From: Pseudomonas sp. St316
Lineage (GTDB): Bacteria > Pseudomonadota > Gammaproteobacteria > Pseudomonadales > Pseudomonadaceae
Length of the DNA: 64,000 nt
Direction: 5' to 3'
Assembly: GCF_018325905.1 (NCBI RefSeq)
Contig: NZ_AP021901.1
Location: forward strand, 5,580,001 to 5,644,000
Part shown: positions 34,975 to 47,216 of the stretch, piece after piece
How positions within the stretch are numbered: the stretch's first letter is position 1
How the letters are laid out: the number at the start of each line of letters is the position of its first letter
Translations under genes and position numbers: made by a program
The notes under the pieces: model-generated
Seen by the model: the letters and a program-made list of their open reading frames with translations, nothing else
Databases searched by the model: none
Told to the model about the DNA's origin: nothing

Positions 34975-35604
34975 TCAGTGCGCCTCGGTAAACGCCAGCT
35001 TCACGCCGATGGCGACGAGCACCGCGCCCATGGTCCGGTCGAACCAGTGGCCCATGCGTGCGAAACCGGCGCGCACTCGTTGCTGGCTGAACAACAGCGC
35101 CACCAGGCAGAACCAGGCGGCCGTCGCAATCGCCAGGTACACGCCGTAACCGGCCTGGACGGCCAACGGCGTGTGTGGGTTGATCACCACGGTGAACAGC
35201 GACAGGAAAAACAGCGTTGCCTTGGGGTTCAGGCCATTGGTGACGAAGCCCGAGGTGAATGCGCCGCGGGCGGTACGTTCACCGGCCTCCTTGTGCAGGT
35301 TGTCCTCGGTCGGCTTGGCCGGTTGCGCCCGCAGTGCCTTGAAGCCGATGTACAGCAGGTACGCGGCGGCGGCCCACTTCAGCGCGTTGAACAGCACGAT
35401 CGATTGCGACACGATCAGGCCAATGCCCAGCAACGAATAGCCCACATGCAGGAAAATCGCCGTGCCGACGCCCAGCGCCGTCCAGGTCCCGGCACGCCGG
35501 CCATGGGTCACGCTTTCACGCACCACCACGGCAAAATCCGGCCCGGGGCTGGCAACGGCCAACAGGTGGATCAGGGCGACGGTGAGGAATTCGGTGAGGT
35601 ACAT
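34975..35604 (-). CDS. LysE/RhtB family amino-acid exporter
   Basis: 209 residues with about six membrane spans. Family signature at the N-terminus: LLAVASPGPDFAVVVRESVTHGRRAG (~14-39). The central ARGAFTSGFVTNGLNPKATLFFLSLFTVV is the second conserved block of LysE/RhtB proteins. It would export an amino acid or homoserine-lactone-like compound across the inner membrane by proton exchange. It is single, with REP sequences upstream, and the adjacent 2-hydroxyacid dehydrogenase reads away from it. Confidence 0.9.
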   Translation of the reverse strand: MYLTEFLTVALIHLLAVASPGPDFAVVVRESVTHGRRAGTWTALGVGTAIFLHVGYSLLGIGLIVSQSIVLFNALKWAAAAYLLYIGFKALRAQPAKPTEDNLHKEAGERTARGAFTSGFVTNGLNPKATLFFLSLFTVVINPHTPLAVQAGYGVYLAIATAAWFCLVALLFSQQRVRAGFARMGHWFDRTMGAVLVAIGVKLAFTEAH

Positions 35605-35666
35605 GGTGGAGCTCCTTGGCTAACGCAATCTCAAAACAAACATCAACTGTGTAGTGAGGGGGCTGT

Positions 35667-35751
35667 GTGGGAGCAAAGCTTGCTCGCGAAACAGGCGACT
35701 CGATTCCTGGAAGACCGCATCGTCGGTGTCGCGAGCAAGCTTTGCTCCCAC
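35667..35751. repeat. REPIN with matched AAAGC arm insertions
   Basis: Left arm GTGGGAGCAAAGCTTGCTCG and right arm CGAGCAAGCTTTGCTCCCAC are exact reverse complements, both carrying the same change from the usual GAGCGAGC. It lies between the LysE and dehydrogenase genes. Confidence 0.9.
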
Positions 35752-35810
35752 AGACATCTGATAGGCTCGCCACATTACGCCTTCGATTCTTGAGATAAAA
35801 GGTACAGCTG

Positions 35811-36776
35811 ATGACGAACACCGCCCGCGCCGTTTTCCTCGACCACCCTTCCCTGGACCTCGGCGACCTGGACCTGGGCCCGCTGCGCAACTGCTTCAGT
35901 GACTTGCAACTGTTCGCCCGGACCACGCCGGACCAGGTGATCGAGCGGCTCAAGGGCGCCACCGTGGCGATCACCAATAAAATCGTGATCGATGCCCAGG
36001 CCATGGCGGCCAGCCCCGAACTGAAGCTGATCCTGATCAGTGCCACCGGCACCAACAACGTCGACCTGGACGCCGCCCGCAACCATGGCATCACAGTGTG
36101 CAATTGCCAGGGCTACGGCACACCGTCGGTGGCCCAGCACACGATCATGCTGTTGCTGAACCTGGCAACGCGCCTGGCCGATTATCAAAAAGCGGTGGGT
36201 GAAGGTCGCTGGCAGCAGGCTTCGCAGTTCTGCCTGCTGGACTATCCGATTGTCGAACTGCAAGGCAAGACCCTGGGCTTGCTGGGCCATGGCGAACTGG
36301 GCAGCGCCGTCGGGAGGCTGGCCGAAGCCTTTGGCATGCGTGTGCTGCTGGGGCAAATCCCCGGGCGCCCTGCCCGCCCCGACCGCTTGCCATTGGAGCA
36401 GTTGTTGCCGCAAGTCGACGCCCTGACCCTGCACTGCCCGCTCAACGAACACACCCGCAACTTCATCGGTGCCCGCGAACTGGCACTGCTCAAGCCCAGT
36501 GCATTCGTGGTTAACACCGCCCGTGGCGGCCTGATCGACGAACAGGCCCTGGCCGAGGCCCTGCGCAGCGGTCACTTGGGGGGCGCCGCCACCGACGTGC
36601 TCAGCGTGGAGCCACCAGCCCAAGGCAACCCGCTGCTGGCCGGCGATATTCCACGCTTGATCGTCACACCGCACAACGCCTGGGGCAGCCGCGAGGCACG
36701 GCAACGGATCGTCGGCCAAATGAGCGAGAACGCCCAGGGCTTTTTCAGCGGTACAGCACGGCGTGTCGTCAGTTGA
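35811..36776 (+). CDS. D-isomer-specific 2-hydroxyacid dehydrogenase (glycerate/hydroxypyruvate-reductase type)
   Basis: 321 residues. Rossmann nucleotide motif GLLGHGELGSAVGRLAEAFG at ~150-169. The catalytic triad is visible as Arg in NTARGGLIDE (~238), Glu in SVEPP (~266) and His in TPHNAWGS (~288). ISATGTNNVDLDAARNHGITVCN is the usual substrate-domain segment. Reduces a 2-keto acid (glyoxylate or hydroxypyruvate are likely) with NAD(P)H. The Lys/Arg pattern that would set NADPH preference after the second strand reads LGQIPGRPARPD, suggesting NADPH, as an inference. It precedes rsmC by 45 bp. Confidence 0.88.
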   Translation: MTNTARAVFLDHPSLDLGDLDLGPLRNCFSDLQLFARTTPDQVIERLKGATVAITNKIVIDAQAMAASPELKLILISATGTNNVDLDAARNHGITVCNCQGYGTPSVAQHTIMLLLNLATRLADYQKAVGEGRWQQASQFCLLDYPIVELQGKTLGLLGHGELGSAVGRLAEAFGMRVLLGQIPGRPARPDRLPLEQLLPQVDALTLHCPLNEHTRNFIGARELALLKPSAFVVNTARGGLIDEQALAEALRSGHLGGAATDVLSVEPPAQGNPLLAGDIPRLIVTPHNAWGSREARQRIVGQMSENAQGFFSGTARRVVS

Positions 36777-36821
36777 TAAACTGCCGCACTTTTTTTACCC
36801 GCTTTCTTCAAGGAACAGACC

Positions 36822-37820
36822 ATGGATCCGCGCAGTGAAGTACTGCTTCGTCAGGCCGAGCTATTCCAGGGTTCGGTGTTGTTGGCCGGCCTGCCCGCCG
36901 ACGATCTGCTCGGCCGTTTGCCAGAGGCCCATGGCTGGTGCTGGCATGCCGGCGACCAGGCGGCGCTGGACGCTCGTTTTCCCGAGCGCAGCTATTTTGG
37001 CGTGAACGTGCCCGAGGCTGGGTTCGACACCGCCGTGGTGTTCCTGCCCAAGGCCAAGGACCTGACCGACTACATCCTCAACGCCGTGGCGGCGCGCCTG
37101 GTCGGTCGCGAGGTGTACCTGGTGGGGGAAAAGCGCAGCGGCATCGAAGGGGCGTCCAAACAGCTCAACCCGTTCGGCAAGCCGCGCAAGCTCGACAGCG
37201 CGCGGCACTGCCAGCTGTGGCAAGTCACGGTCGCCAACGCGCCCGAGGCCAAGCCCCTGGAAAGCCTGGCCCAGACCTACGAATTGCCCCTGGCCGAAGG
37301 TTCGCTGAAGGTCATCAGCCTGCCGGGGGTGTTCAGCCACGGTCGCCTGGATCGCGGCAGTGCGCTGCTGTTGGAACATCTCGATAAGCTGCCCAGCGGA
37401 CATTTGCTGGACTTCGGCTGCGGTGCCGGGGTGCTGGGGGCGGCGGTCAAGCGGCGCTATCCGCACAACACCGTCACCCTGTTGGACGTGGACGCCTTCG
37501 CCGCCGCCAGCAGTCGCCTGACCTTGGCCGCCAACGGCCTGGAGGCCGAGGTGCTGACCGGTGACGGCATCGACGCCGCACCGATGGGCTTGAGCGCGAT
37601 CCTGAGCAACCCACCGTTCCATGTCGGCGTGCACACCGATTACCACGCCACGGAAAATCTGTTGCGAAAAGCAGCCAAACATCTGAAAAACGGCGGCGAA
37701 CTGCGGCTGGTTGCCAATAGCTTCCTCAAGTACCAGCCACTGATCGAGGAGCATTTGGGCGTCTGCGCCATCAAGGCCGAAGGCCAGGGCTTTCGCATCT
37801 ACCGGGCCAAGCGCGGTTGA
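36822..37820 (+). CDS. rsmC: 16S rRNA (guanine1207-N2)-methyltransferase RsmC
   Basis: 332 residues, two-domain layout of RsmC: an N-terminal degenerate methyltransferase half ([22 protein letters not shown], then [22 protein letters not shown]) and a catalytic C-terminal half with SAM-binding [18 protein letters not shown] (~193-210) and the NPPF catalytic motif in [12 protein letters not shown] (~261-272). It methylates G1207 of 16S rRNA in the assembled 30S subunit. Length is normal. AAGGAACAGACC precedes the ATG. Confidence 0.92.
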   Translation: MDPRSEVLLRQAELFQGSVLLAGLPADDLLGRLPEAHGWCWHAGDQAALDARFPERSYFGVNVPEAGFDTAVVFLPKAKDLTDYILNAVAARLVGREVYLVGEKRSGIEGASKQLNPFGKPRKLDSARHCQLWQVTVANAPEAKPLESLAQTYELPLAEGSLKVISLPGVFSHGRLDRGSALLLEHLDKLPSGHLLDFGCGAGVLGAAVKRRYPHNTVTLLDVDAFAAASSRLTLAANGLEAEVLTGDGIDAAPMGLSAILSNPPFHVGVHTDYHATENLLRKAAKHLKNGGELRLVANSFLKYQPLIEEHLGVCAIKAEGQGFRIYRAKRG

Positions 37821-37874
37821 GGCCTTTGGGCAAACAGTACTTGCTCAATCGGGTTTGCCTAGGCAGAATCCGCT

Positions 37875-38066
37875 CCGTCCTAGGGGAGTAGTCTCCAGCG
37901 AGCGCCATGCTCGCCCGGCATACGTCAACATACTTGGTCAGCAGACCATGGCGTATGCGGCCCAAGCGTCCACGCAGATGGTCGCTGGGTTTGACAAGAC
38001 CTATGACACGCACACCTTACCCGGGGCGGGAAGGCTGTACGTGTCATAGCCGTGTCGACCCGCCCC
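37875..38066 (+). promoter_or_regulatory. yybP-ykoY (Mn2+) riboswitch upstream of the TMEM165/GDT1 transporter
   Basis: Conserved loop sequences of the yybP-ykoY aptamer are visible: GGGGAGTAG at ~37883-37891 (L1) and CGTCAACATAC at ~37923-37933 (L3), then GACAAGACC at ~37993. The aptamer binds Mn2+ and typically turns on exporter genes. Beyond it are two mutually exclusive helices: CTATGACACG (38001-38010) with CGTGTCATAG (38040-38049), and GGGGCGGG (38023-38030) with CCCGCCCC (38059-38066), the latter followed by TTTA and the ribosome-binding AGGAA. They form an obvious expression platform. Confidence 0.88.
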
Positions 38067-38080
38067 TTTAGGAATTCCTG

Positions 38081-38665
38081 ATGCTGGACTCACTCCTCGT
38101 ACCTACCGCTATCGTTGCGCTGGCCGAAATCGGCGACAAGACGCAATTGCTCGCACTTATCCTGGCCGCTCGCTTTCGCAAACCCTGGCCGATCATCGCC
38201 GGCATCATTGCCGCAACACTCGCCAACCACGCAGCCGCAGGGGCGGTAGGGGCCTGGGTCAGCGGATTTTTCTCCAATGCGGTGTTGCACTGGATATTGG
38301 CGGCAAGCTTCACCGCCACGGCACTGTGGACCCTGGTCCCGGACAAACTGGACGATGAGGAAGCGAACACGGCCCGCAAGTTCGGCCCGTTCCTGACCAC
38401 GCTGATTGCGTTCTTCCTGGCGGAAATCGGCGACAAGACACAGATCGCCACGGTGATGCTCGCCGCGCAATACCCGGAGTTGTGGCTGGTGATCATCGGC
38501 ACCACCGTGGGCATGTTGATTGCCAACGTGCCGGTGGTCCTGGCTGGCAATTTCGCTGCCGAGAAGCTGCCCCTGACCCTGATCCGCCGCCTGGCCGCCT
38601 CGGCATTCTTCGTCCTGGCGATCGTGGCGGTGTACAAGGCGATGCAGAGCAGTGGGTGGGTTTGA
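38081..38665 (+). CDS. TMEM165/GDT1 family (UPF0016) cation transporter
   Basis: 194 residues, about six membrane spans in two repeats. Each repeat has the family signature: ALAEIGDKTQLLALILAARF (residues ~14-33) and FFLAEIGDKTQIATVMLAAQ (~109-128). The acidic residues are thought to coordinate Ca2+ or Mn2+ for exchange with protons. A yybP-ykoY riboswitch directly upstream strongly supports manganese export. The start at 38081 follows AGGAA. REP-type DNA follows the gene. Confidence 0.93.
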   Translation: MLDSLLVPTAIVALAEIGDKTQLLALILAARFRKPWPIIAGIIAATLANHAAAGAVGAWVSGFFSNAVLHWILAASFTATALWTLVPDKLDDEEANTARKFGPFLTTLIAFFLAEIGDKTQIATVMLAAQYPELWLVIIGTTVGMLIANVPVVLAGNFAAEKLPLTLIRRLAASAFFVLAIVAVYKAMQSSGWV

Positions 38666-38696
38666 CCCTGTGTCACACCTTGGGCAGAGGATAACT

Positions 38697-38783
38697 GTGG
38701 GAGCATAGCTTGCTCGCGATAAACGATGACGCGGTCTGATTGACGTCTGCGTCGCCCCTGTCGCGAGCAAGCTTTGCTCCCAC
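38697..38783. repeat. REPIN with variant arms
   Basis: Left arm GTGGGAGCATAGCTTGCTCG and right arm CGAGCAAGCTTTGCTCCCAC, similar to the pair at 35667. The two arms differ by one base (CATAGC versus CAAAGC). Sits between convergent genes. Confidence 0.88.
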
Positions 38784-38791
38784 AACGATGC

Positions 38792-39607
38792 TTACTTCTT
38801 GGCCTGCTGATACAGCGGCATCACCTTTGGAATCGCCGCCTGCAGCGAAGCGATACGACTGCTCGACGATGGGTGGGTGCTCATGAACTCCGGCGGTGCG
38901 CCTTCCGAGGCCTTGGCCATCTTGTTCCACAAGGTGATCGCGGCGTTCGGGTCGTAGCCGGCGCGGGCGGCCAGTTCGAGGCCGATCAGGTCGGCTTCGT
39001 TTTCGTTGCCGCGGCTGTTGGGCAAGGTCATGCCGTAGTTGGCGACGGTGTCAGCCAACGCCAGGCTGTCCTGGCCCAGGCCGAACAAGGCGCCAGCGCC
39101 CTGCTTGGCCATCTCGATGCCATAGGCCTTGGACATCGCTTCGCGCCCGTGCTCGCGCAGGGCGTGGGCGATTTCGTGGCCCATGATCGCAGCGATTTCA
39201 GCGTCGGTCAGCTTCAACTGGTCGATCAGGCCGGTGTAGAACATGATCTTGCCGCCAGGACCGCAATTGGCGTTGAGCTCATCGCTCTTGATCAGGTTCA
39301 CTTCCCAGTTCCACTGCGCCGAATCCGGGCGGAACACGGGCGCCTGGGCAATCAAGCGGTCGGCAATGACCTGGATGCGCTTGGCATCTTTGCTGGTCTT
39401 GTCCAGCGCGCCCTGGGCGCTCGCCTCACCCATCGTCTTTTGATAGGACTGGGCGTACATCTGGTTGACCTCGTCGGTCGACAGCATGCTGAACATGTAC
39501 TGCTTGCGCTCCACGCCCACGGCTCCGCCGCTGGTGGTATTGACCGACTGGCAACCGGTGAGCAGCAGAGCCGCGCTCAGAGCACTCACCATCAATGTCT
39601 TGTTCAT
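38792..39607 (-). CDS. M48 family metalloprotease, lipoprotein
   Basis: 271 residues with a lipoprotein signal: LSAALLLTGC, acylated Cys19. Zinc motif HEIAHALREH at ~144-153, and a third ligand Glu in NENEADLIGLELAARAGYD, the typical Ste24/BepA-like pattern. LFPDxS-like NCGPGGKIMFYTGLI precedes the motif. It resembles LoiP/YcaL-type outer-membrane-associated proteases that degrade misfolded envelope proteins. No TPR domain as in BepA. It is single, with the chemoreceptor diverging upstream. Confidence 0.9.
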   Translation of the reverse strand: MNKTLMVSALSAALLLTGCQSVNTTSGGAVGVERKQYMFSMLSTDEVNQMYAQSYQKTMGEASAQGALDKTSKDAKRIQVIADRLIAQAPVFRPDSAQWNWEVNLIKSDELNANCGPGGKIMFYTGLIDQLKLTDAEIAAIMGHEIAHALREHGREAMSKAYGIEMAKQGAGALFGLGQDSLALADTVANYGMTLPNSRGNENEADLIGLELAARAGYDPNAAITLWNKMAKASEGAPPEFMSTHPSSSSRIASLQAAIPKVMPLYQQAKK

Positions 39608-39824
39608 GTAAAAGAAGCTCCCTGGAAACGTGGGCGTATCCTAGGCCTTGATTTGTATCGGCGCCAGATACATTACCAAGGATTACAGGTTTTTCGGACA
39701 GCCCTACACAGTCCATTTGCGACACCCACGCAGCTAAAACAGTCACCCGACGAACAGCGCCTCATGCCGCGCCACAGAAACGCCGATAACGGCTCAAGAC
39801 GTCATTTACGCGTCCGGAGCCGTT

Positions 39825-41963
39825 ATGAAATTCAGATCGATCCAGTTTTCCGTGGCCGCCCTGGCCGGTGCCATTGTGCTCAGCGTGGTGGGCGCCCTTG
39901 TGCTGTACGCGCTGTTTGCCGGCGCGCGCACCCAGGACATGGTGCAACAGCGGACCAAGGCGCAGTTCGAACAACTTATCGAACAACGCCTAAGTGCCTT
40001 GGCGCGCACCCAGGCCAGCCTGATCCAGCGGGAACTGGAAGCACCGCTGTTGCTCGCCCGCGGCCTGGCCACCACGAATGCCTTGATGGGCATGAACGGC
40101 GCGGACGGCAACCCGCAACTGAAGGTGCCCCGCGAGCAAATGATCAGCCTGCTGCGCGAAACCGTGGTTCGCAACCCAAAGATCCTCGGTGCCTACATCG
40201 CCTGGGAGCCGAACGCCATCGACCACGATGACGCCAATTATGTGAACAGCCAGGTGTTGGGCATGGAAACCAACGGGCGTTTCCTGCCGTGGTGGTTTCG
40301 CAACCAGGACGGCTCCCTGGGCCTGGAAAAACTCGCCGACGTGACCGACCAGAAACTGCTCTCCACCGGTATCCGCGCCAGCGAGTACTACCTGTGCTCC
40401 CAGGACAGCAAGAAAGCCTGCGTGATCGACCCGGCGCCCTACCGCGTTGGCAGCACGATGACCATGCTCGCCTCGTTCATCGAACCGATCACGATCGATG
40501 GCAAGTTCCAGGGCATCGTCGGCGCCGACCTGTCGGTGAACTTCATCCAGGACATGCTCGTGGCCGCCGATGGCAAGTTGTACGACGGCGCCGGGGAAAT
40601 GGCCTTGCTCTCCAGCAACAATCGACTGGTGGCCTTCACCAAGGACCCGAGCAAACTCGGGGAAAAGGCCAGCGACCTGCTGGATACCAGCGAACTGGAT
40701 AACCTGGCCAAGCTGGGCGTCGGTGAAGTGCGCTATGACATCGACGAAGAACACGGGCATATCGAGGTGTACATGCCGTTTGGCATCGGCGAGACCAACG
40801 CTCGCTGGACGCTGATGTTGCAGCTGCCGCTGAATGCGGTCATGGCCGATCTGCAAGCGTTGCAGAAAGACCTCGACCATCAGCGCCAGGCCGATATCTT
40901 CGGCATGGCGATGGTGGGCCTGGTGATTGCTGGCATCGGTCTGCTGGTGATCTGGCTGGTGGGCCACGGCATTGCCCGGCCACTCAAGCAAATGGTGGCG
41001 ATGCTCGATGACATCGCCCAGGGCGAAGGCGACCTGACCCGTCGCCTGGTCAGCGACCGCGCCGATGAACTGGGGGCTATCGCCAGGGGCTTCAACACTT
41101 TCCTGAGCAAGTTGCAGGGCATGATCACCCAGGTGGTGACCTCGGTGCAGAGCGTCAGCGATTCATCGGAGCACACCGCCGATATCGCGATCCGCACCAA
41201 CCAGGGCGTGCACAAGCAGATGTCGGAGATCGATCAAGTCGCCACTGCCGTGCACGAAATGACCGCCACCGCCCAGGACGTGGCCCGCAACGCGACCCAA
41301 GCCGCCCAGGCCGCCAGCCATGCAGACCAGGCTGCCAGCCAGGGCATGCAGATTGTGCGGGACACTTCCTCCTCCATTGGTGCCCTGGCCGTGGAAATCG
41401 GCAAGGCAGTGGGTGTCGTGCAGACCCTGGCCAAGGACAGCGAGAACATCAACGCGATCCTCACCGCCATCCGCGGAATCGCCGAGCAGACCAACCTGCT
41501 GGCCCTCAACGCGGCCATCGAAGCCGCCCGGGCCGGTGAACAGGGTCGTGGTTTCGCGGTGGTCGCCGACGAAGTGCGCAACCTGGCGCAGAAGACGCAA
41601 CAGGCGACCGAAGAAATCCAGACGATGATCCAACAGTTGCAACAAGGCACCCGGGACGTGGTGCGGGTGATGGAAGACAGCCAGAACCGCACCGATGAAA
41701 GCGTGAAACATGCGGCGAAAGCGGCCCAGGCCCTGGAGACCATCACCCAGGCCGTGTCGGTGATCAACGACATGAACACCCAGATCGCCAGCGCCGCCGA
41801 GGAACAAAGCGCCGTGGCCGATGACATCAACCGTAACGTGATCAACATCGGGCAAGTGGCGAACGAAGTCGCCAGCGGTGCCGACGAATCCAGCGCGGCC
41901 AGCGCCGGGTTGACCAAACTGGCGGAGCAGCAACGGCGGTTGATCAATCAGTTCAGGGTCTGA
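39825..41963 (+). CDS. Methyl-accepting chemotaxis protein with large periplasmic sensor
   Basis: 712 residues. TM1 at ~8-32, a periplasmic double-Cache-like ligand domain (~33-350, with [27 protein letters not shown] and [20 protein letters not shown]), TM2 at ~356-378, HAMP to ~430, then the signalling helix pair with tip [19 protein letters not shown] (~553-571) and the adaptation region. No C-terminal CheR-binding pentapeptide is apparent. dCache sensors commonly detect amino acids or organic acids. GGAG lies before the ATG. It is monocistronic, followed by REPINs. Confidence 0.92.
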   Translation: MKFRSIQFSVAALAGAIVLSVVGALVLYALFAGARTQDMVQQRTKAQFEQLIEQRLSALARTQASLIQRELEAPLLLARGLATTNALMGMNGADGNPQLKVPREQMISLLRETVVRNPKILGAYIAWEPNAIDHDDANYVNSQVLGMETNGRFLPWWFRNQDGSLGLEKLADVTDQKLLSTGIRASEYYLCSQDSKKACVIDPAPYRVGSTMTMLASFIEPITIDGKFQGIVGADLSVNFIQDMLVAADGKLYDGAGEMALLSSNNRLVAFTKDPSKLGEKASDLLDTSELDNLAKLGVGEVRYDIDEEHGHIEVYMPFGIGETNARWTLMLQLPLNAVMADLQALQKDLDHQRQADIFGMAMVGLVIAGIGLLVIWLVGHGIARPLKQMVAMLDDIAQGEGDLTRRLVSDRADELGAIARGFNTFLSKLQGMITQVVTSVQSVSDSSEHTADIAIRTNQGVHKQMSEIDQVATAVHEMTATAQDVARNATQAAQAASHADQAASQGMQIVRDTSSSIGALAVEIGKAVGVVQTLAKDSENINAILTAIRGIAEQTNLLALNAAIEAARAGEQGRGFAVVADEVRNLAQKTQQATEEIQTMIQQLQQGTRDVVRVMEDSQNRTDESVKHAAKAAQALETITQAVSVINDMNTQIASAAEEQSAVADDINRNVINIGQVANEVASGADESSAASAGLTKLAEQQRRLINQFRV

Positions 41964-41974
41964 TCCGAAGACCC

Positions 41975-42270
41975 CATCGCGAGCAAGCTCGCTCCCACAG
42001 GGTGATTTGCGGTGGCATGCCGATCGCGCAAACACCCCAAAACAACTGTGGGAGCGAGCTTGCTCGCGATGGCGTGCGTTCAGCCAACATTGAAGTGACT
42101 GACACCACGCCGTCGCGAGCAAGCCCGCTCCCACAGGGGATTGGCGGTGGCAAGCCGATCTTGTGAACACCCCCAAAACAACTGTGGGAGCGAGCCTGCT
42201 CGCGATGGCGTCAGCTCAGCCAACATGGAAGTGACTGACACAACGCCTTCGCGGGCAAGCCCGCTCCCAC
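41975..42270. repeat. REPIN array: one half element and two units, period 136 bp
   Basis: A right half arm lies at 41975-42000. Two full units follow with left arms GTGGGAGCGAGC at 42048 and 42184 (exactly 136 bp apart), with right arms ending CCCGCTCCCAC. The spacer contains AGGGGATTGGCGGTGG and ACACCCCCAAAACAACT. It occupies the whole 330-bp gap between the chemoreceptor and hisC. Confidence 0.9.
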
Positions 42271-42293
42271 ATTTAGCCTGCAATGCCGCGGCT

Positions 42294-43346
42294 TTAGAGT
42301 TCGCCGAGAGCTTGGATCAGGGCCAGGTTCTGCTCCGGTGTGCCGATGCTGATCCGCAGGAACTGGGCAATCCGCTCCTGCTTGAAGTGCCGCACGATCA
42401 CACCCTGTTCCCGCAGTTTCGCCGCCAGCCCTGCCGCATCGTGCCGGGGGTGGCGGGCGAAGATGAAGTTGGCCGCCGAGGGCAGGACTTCAAAGCCCTT
42501 GGCTTGCAGTTGGGCCACGACCCATTCGCGGTGCTCGATGACCCACTGGCAAGTCCGTTCGAAATGCTCGCGATCATCGAACGCCGCCGCGCCACCGACA
42601 TTCGCCAGGCGATCCAGCGGGTAGGAGTTGAAGCTGTTCTTGATCCGCTCCAGCGCTTCGATCAAGTCCGGATGGCCCACCGCCAGGCCCACGCGCAGCC
42701 CTGCCAGGGAGCGGGACTTGGACAGGGTCTGGGTCACCAGCAGGTTCGGATAGCGATCCACCAGGCTGATGGCCGTCTCGCCGCCGAAGTCGATATAGGC
42801 CTCGTCGACCACCACTACCGAATCCGGGCTGGCCTTGAGGATCTGCTCGACCGCTTCCAGTGCCAACAGGCAGCCGGTCGGCGCGTTCGGGTTGGGAAAA
42901 ATGATCCCGCCATTGGGTTTAGCGTAGTCCGCCGGATCGATCTGGAATTGCGCATCCAGCGGCACCGCATCGAACTGAATGCCGTACAGCCCGCAATACA
43001 CCGGATAGAAGCTGTAGCTGATGTCCGGGAACAACAGCGGCTGGTCGTGTTGCAACAAACCGTGAAAAATGTGCGCCAGCACTTCATCCGAGCCATTACC
43101 CAGGAACACCTGGTTGCTCTGCACGCCGTAATAGCGGGCCACGGCGCCTTTGAGCAGGTCGCTGTTGGGATCCGGATACAGGCGCAGGTTATCGTTCAGC
43201 TCGGCCTGCATCGCCGCCAAGGCCTTGGGCGATGGGCCGTAGGGGTTCTCGTTGGTGTTGAGCTTGACCAGCCGGGTCAGCTTCGGCTGTTCGCCCGGCA
43301 CGTAGGGCACGAGGTTCTTGACGAACGGGCTCCAGAATTTACTCAT
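42294..43346 (-). CDS. hisC: Histidinol-phosphate aminotransferase
   Basis: 350 residues from [20 protein letters not shown], a fold-type I PLP enzyme. Typical features: [52 protein letters not shown], and the PLP Lys in [14 protein letters not shown] (~207). It converts imidazole acetol phosphate to histidinol phosphate. The start is one base from the hisD stop, so translation is coupled. Some pseudomonads have a second hisC elsewhere; this copy is the one in the murA-hisGD operon. Confidence 0.95.
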   Translation of the reverse strand: MSKFWSPFVKNLVPYVPGEQPKLTRLVKLNTNENPYGPSPKALAAMQAELNDNLRLYPDPNSDLLKGAVARYYGVQSNQVFLGNGSDEVLAHIFHGLLQHDQPLLFPDISYSFYPVYCGLYGIQFDAVPLDAQFQIDPADYAKPNGGIIFPNPNAPTGCLLALEAVEQILKASPDSVVVVDEAYIDFGGETAISLVDRYPNLLVTQTLSKSRSLAGLRVGLAVGHPDLIEALERIKNSFNSYPLDRLANVGGAAAFDDREHFERTCQWVIEHREWVVAQLQAKGFEVLPSAANFIFARHPRHDAAGLAAKLREQGVIVRHFKQERIAQFLRISIGTPEQNLALIQALGEL

Positions 43347-43347
43347 T

Positions 43348-44685
43348 TCAGTTCCCCTGCCCTTCAATGGATGGTTCATCAAGAATGCGGTACTCGGCAC
43401 TGCGCGCGTGGGCGCTCAGCGATTCGCCACGGGCCAGCACCGAAGCGGTCTTGCCCAGTTCGGAGGCGCCCTGCTCGGAGCAGAAGATGATCGACGAGCG
43501 TTTCTGGAAGTCATACACCCCCAGCGGCGACGAGAAGCGCGCGGTGCCGGAAGTCGGCAGCACGTGGTTGGGGCCTGCGCAATAGTCACCCAGGGCCTCA
43601 CTGGTGTGGCGCCCCATGAAGATCGCTCCGGCGTGACGGATCTGCGGCAACCAGGCCTGCGGGTCGGCGACCGACAATTCCAGGTGTTCCGGCGCGATAC
43701 GGTTGGCGACTTCGATGGCCTGTTCCATGTCGCGGACCTTGATCAGCGCGCCACGGCCATTGATCGAGGTGTTGATGATCTCGGCGCGGTCCATGGTCGG
43801 CAGCAGCTTGTCGATGCTGGCGGCGACCTTGTCGAGGAACTCGGCGTCCGGGCTGACCAGGATCGCCTGGGCGTCTTCGTCGTGCTCGGCCTGGGAAAAC
43901 AGGTCCATGGCGATCCAGTCCGGGTCGGTCTGGCCATCGCACACCACGAGGATTTCCGAAGGGCCGGCGATCATGTCGATGCCGACCTGGCCAAACACGT
44001 GGCGCTTGGCGGTGGCGACATAGATGTTGCCCGGCCCGACCACCTTGTCGACCCGCGGCACGCTTTCGGTGCCATAGGCCAGCGCAGCCACGGCCTGGGC
44101 ACCGCCGATGGTGAACACTCGGTCCACGCCAGCGATGCAGGCGGCGGCCAGCACCAGTTCGTTGATTTCACCGCGAGGGGTCGGGACGACCATGACCACT
44201 TCGGTCACGCCAGCGACCTTGGCTGGAATGGCGTTCATCAACACCGAGGATGGATAGGAGGCCTTGCCACCCGGCACGTACAGGCCGGCGCGGTCCAGCG
44301 GCGTGACCTTCTGGCCCAGCACCGTGCCGTCGGCTTCGGTGTAGCTCCAGGAGTCCTGTTTCTGCCTTTCGTGATAGTCACGCACCCGGGACGCGGCCTT
44401 TTCCAAGGCTTCGCGCTGGGGCACGGTGATCCGGGTCAGGGCCAGTTCCAGGCGCTCGCGCGGCAGGATCAAATCGGCCATGGACGCCACTTGCAGGCCG
44501 TCGAACTTCTGGGTGAATTCCACCAGGGCGGCATCGCCGCGTTCGCGCACAGCCTTGATGATATCCAGCACCCGCTGATTGACCGAGTCGTCAGACACGC
44601 TTTCCCAGCTCAGCAGATGATCCAGATGATGTGCGAAATCCGGGTCGGCAGCGTTGAGTCGGCGAATCGAAGTGGGAGCGGTCAT
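43348..44685 (-). CDS. hisD: Histidinol dehydrogenase
   Basis: 445 residues. The zinc-enzyme signature is seen as [63 protein letters not shown] precedes it and [19 protein letters not shown] near the C-terminus holds conserved His residues. It oxidises histidinol twice to histidine with NAD+. Operon order is hisG, hisD, hisC, reading leftward. Confidence 0.97.
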   Translation of the reverse strand: MTAPTSIRRLNAADPDFAHHLDHLLSWESVSDDSVNQRVLDIIKAVRERGDAALVEFTQKFDGLQVASMADLILPRERLELALTRITVPQREALEKAASRVRDYHERQKQDSWSYTEADGTVLGQKVTPLDRAGLYVPGGKASYPSSVLMNAIPAKVAGVTEVVMVVPTPRGEINELVLAAACIAGVDRVFTIGGAQAVAALAYGTESVPRVDKVVGPGNIYVATAKRHVFGQVGIDMIAGPSEILVVCDGQTDPDWIAMDLFSQAEHDEDAQAILVSPDAEFLDKVAASIDKLLPTMDRAEIINTSINGRGALIKVRDMEQAIEVANRIAPEHLELSVADPQAWLPQIRHAGAIFMGRHTSEALGDYCAGPNHVLPTSGTARFSSPLGVYDFQKRSSIIFCSEQGASELGKTASVLARGESLSAHARSAEYRILDEPSIEGQGN

Positions 44686-44808
44686 AGCGAGGGCCTCATT
44701 AATGGCAAATGCTCAGGCGCCCTAAGCTACCAGTCCATTCGCGTGGGCACCTGAGAAAATTGGCTATGACACGGATAGACGGGCGCGACTCAAGGTCGCG
44801 CAGGTGAA

Positions 44809-45444
44809 TCAGCCGCGGTGTCGCGATTCCACTGCCTTGCGCAGGGTATCGATCAGAGCCTGGATACGGGCGTGCTGCATTTTCATCGAAGCCTTGTTGA
44901 CGACCAGCCGGGAGGTGATGTCGGCGATGAAATCCTGGGGTTCCAGGCCATTGGCCCGCAGGGTGTTGCCAGTGTCGACCACGTCGATGATCTTGTCCGC
45001 CAGGCCGATCAGCGGCGCCAGCTCCATCGAACCGTACAACTTGATGATATCGACCTGACGGCCCTGCTCGGCGTAATAACGCTTGGCAATGTTGACGAAC
45101 TTGGTCGCCACGCGCAAACGCCCCTTGGGCTCCGGCGCGCCGACTTTGCCGGCGGTCATCAGCTTGCAGCGGGCGATCTGCAGGTCCAGGGGCTCGTACA
45201 GGCCCTGGCCGCCATATTCCATCAGCACGTCCTTGCCGGCAACGCCCAGGTCGGCGGCGCCATGTTCCACGTACGTTGGCACATCGGTGGCACGCACGAT
45301 CAGCAAGCGCACATCGGCCTGGGTCGTGGGGATGATCAGCTTGCGGCTCTTGTCCGGATTCTCGGTCGGCACGATGCCCGCTTCAGCCAGAAGCGGCAGG
45401 GTGTCGTCAAGGATGCGGCCCTTGGACAGTGCGATGGTCAACAT
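44809..45444 (-). CDS. hisG: ATP phosphoribosyltransferase, short form (HisG)
   Basis: 211 residues, the short HisG_S form lacking the C-terminal regulatory domain; such forms need HisZ as regulatory partner, encoded elsewhere. Visible: [50 protein letters not shown] and [33 protein letters not shown], the phosphoribosyl-binding stretch. It starts histidine synthesis by joining ATP and PRPP. A 123-bp gap separates it from hisD; no gene or strong terminator seen there. Confidence 0.97.
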   Translation of the reverse strand: MLTIALSKGRILDDTLPLLAEAGIVPTENPDKSRKLIIPTTQADVRLLIVRATDVPTYVEHGAADLGVAGKDVLMEYGGQGLYEPLDLQIARCKLMTAGKVGAPEPKGRLRVATKFVNIAKRYYAEQGRQVDIIKLYGSMELAPLIGLADKIIDVVDTGNTLRANGLEPQDFIADITSRLVVNKASMKMQHARIQALIDTLRKAVESRHRG

Positions 45445-45573
45445 GGGAAACGTCAGTCCTTATCAAGGTACTCATGCCCGGTCGCAAACGGCGCCGGACA
45501 CACATCGAGGGTGTAAACACCCCCGACCTGAAACGAAATCAACGAGCACGTCCTTGTGCCCATGCAGCCGGAA

Positions 45574-47101
<1,528 letters not shown>

Positions 47102-47216
47102 GCTCAACCTCAATCGGCGCCCTGTGCGCGCGGGTCGCACATCATACAAAAAAGCCCCGCGCCTGCGAACCCCGCGAAGCAGGACTCTGACGGGGGGACT
47201 TTTCCAACGATGTGGG

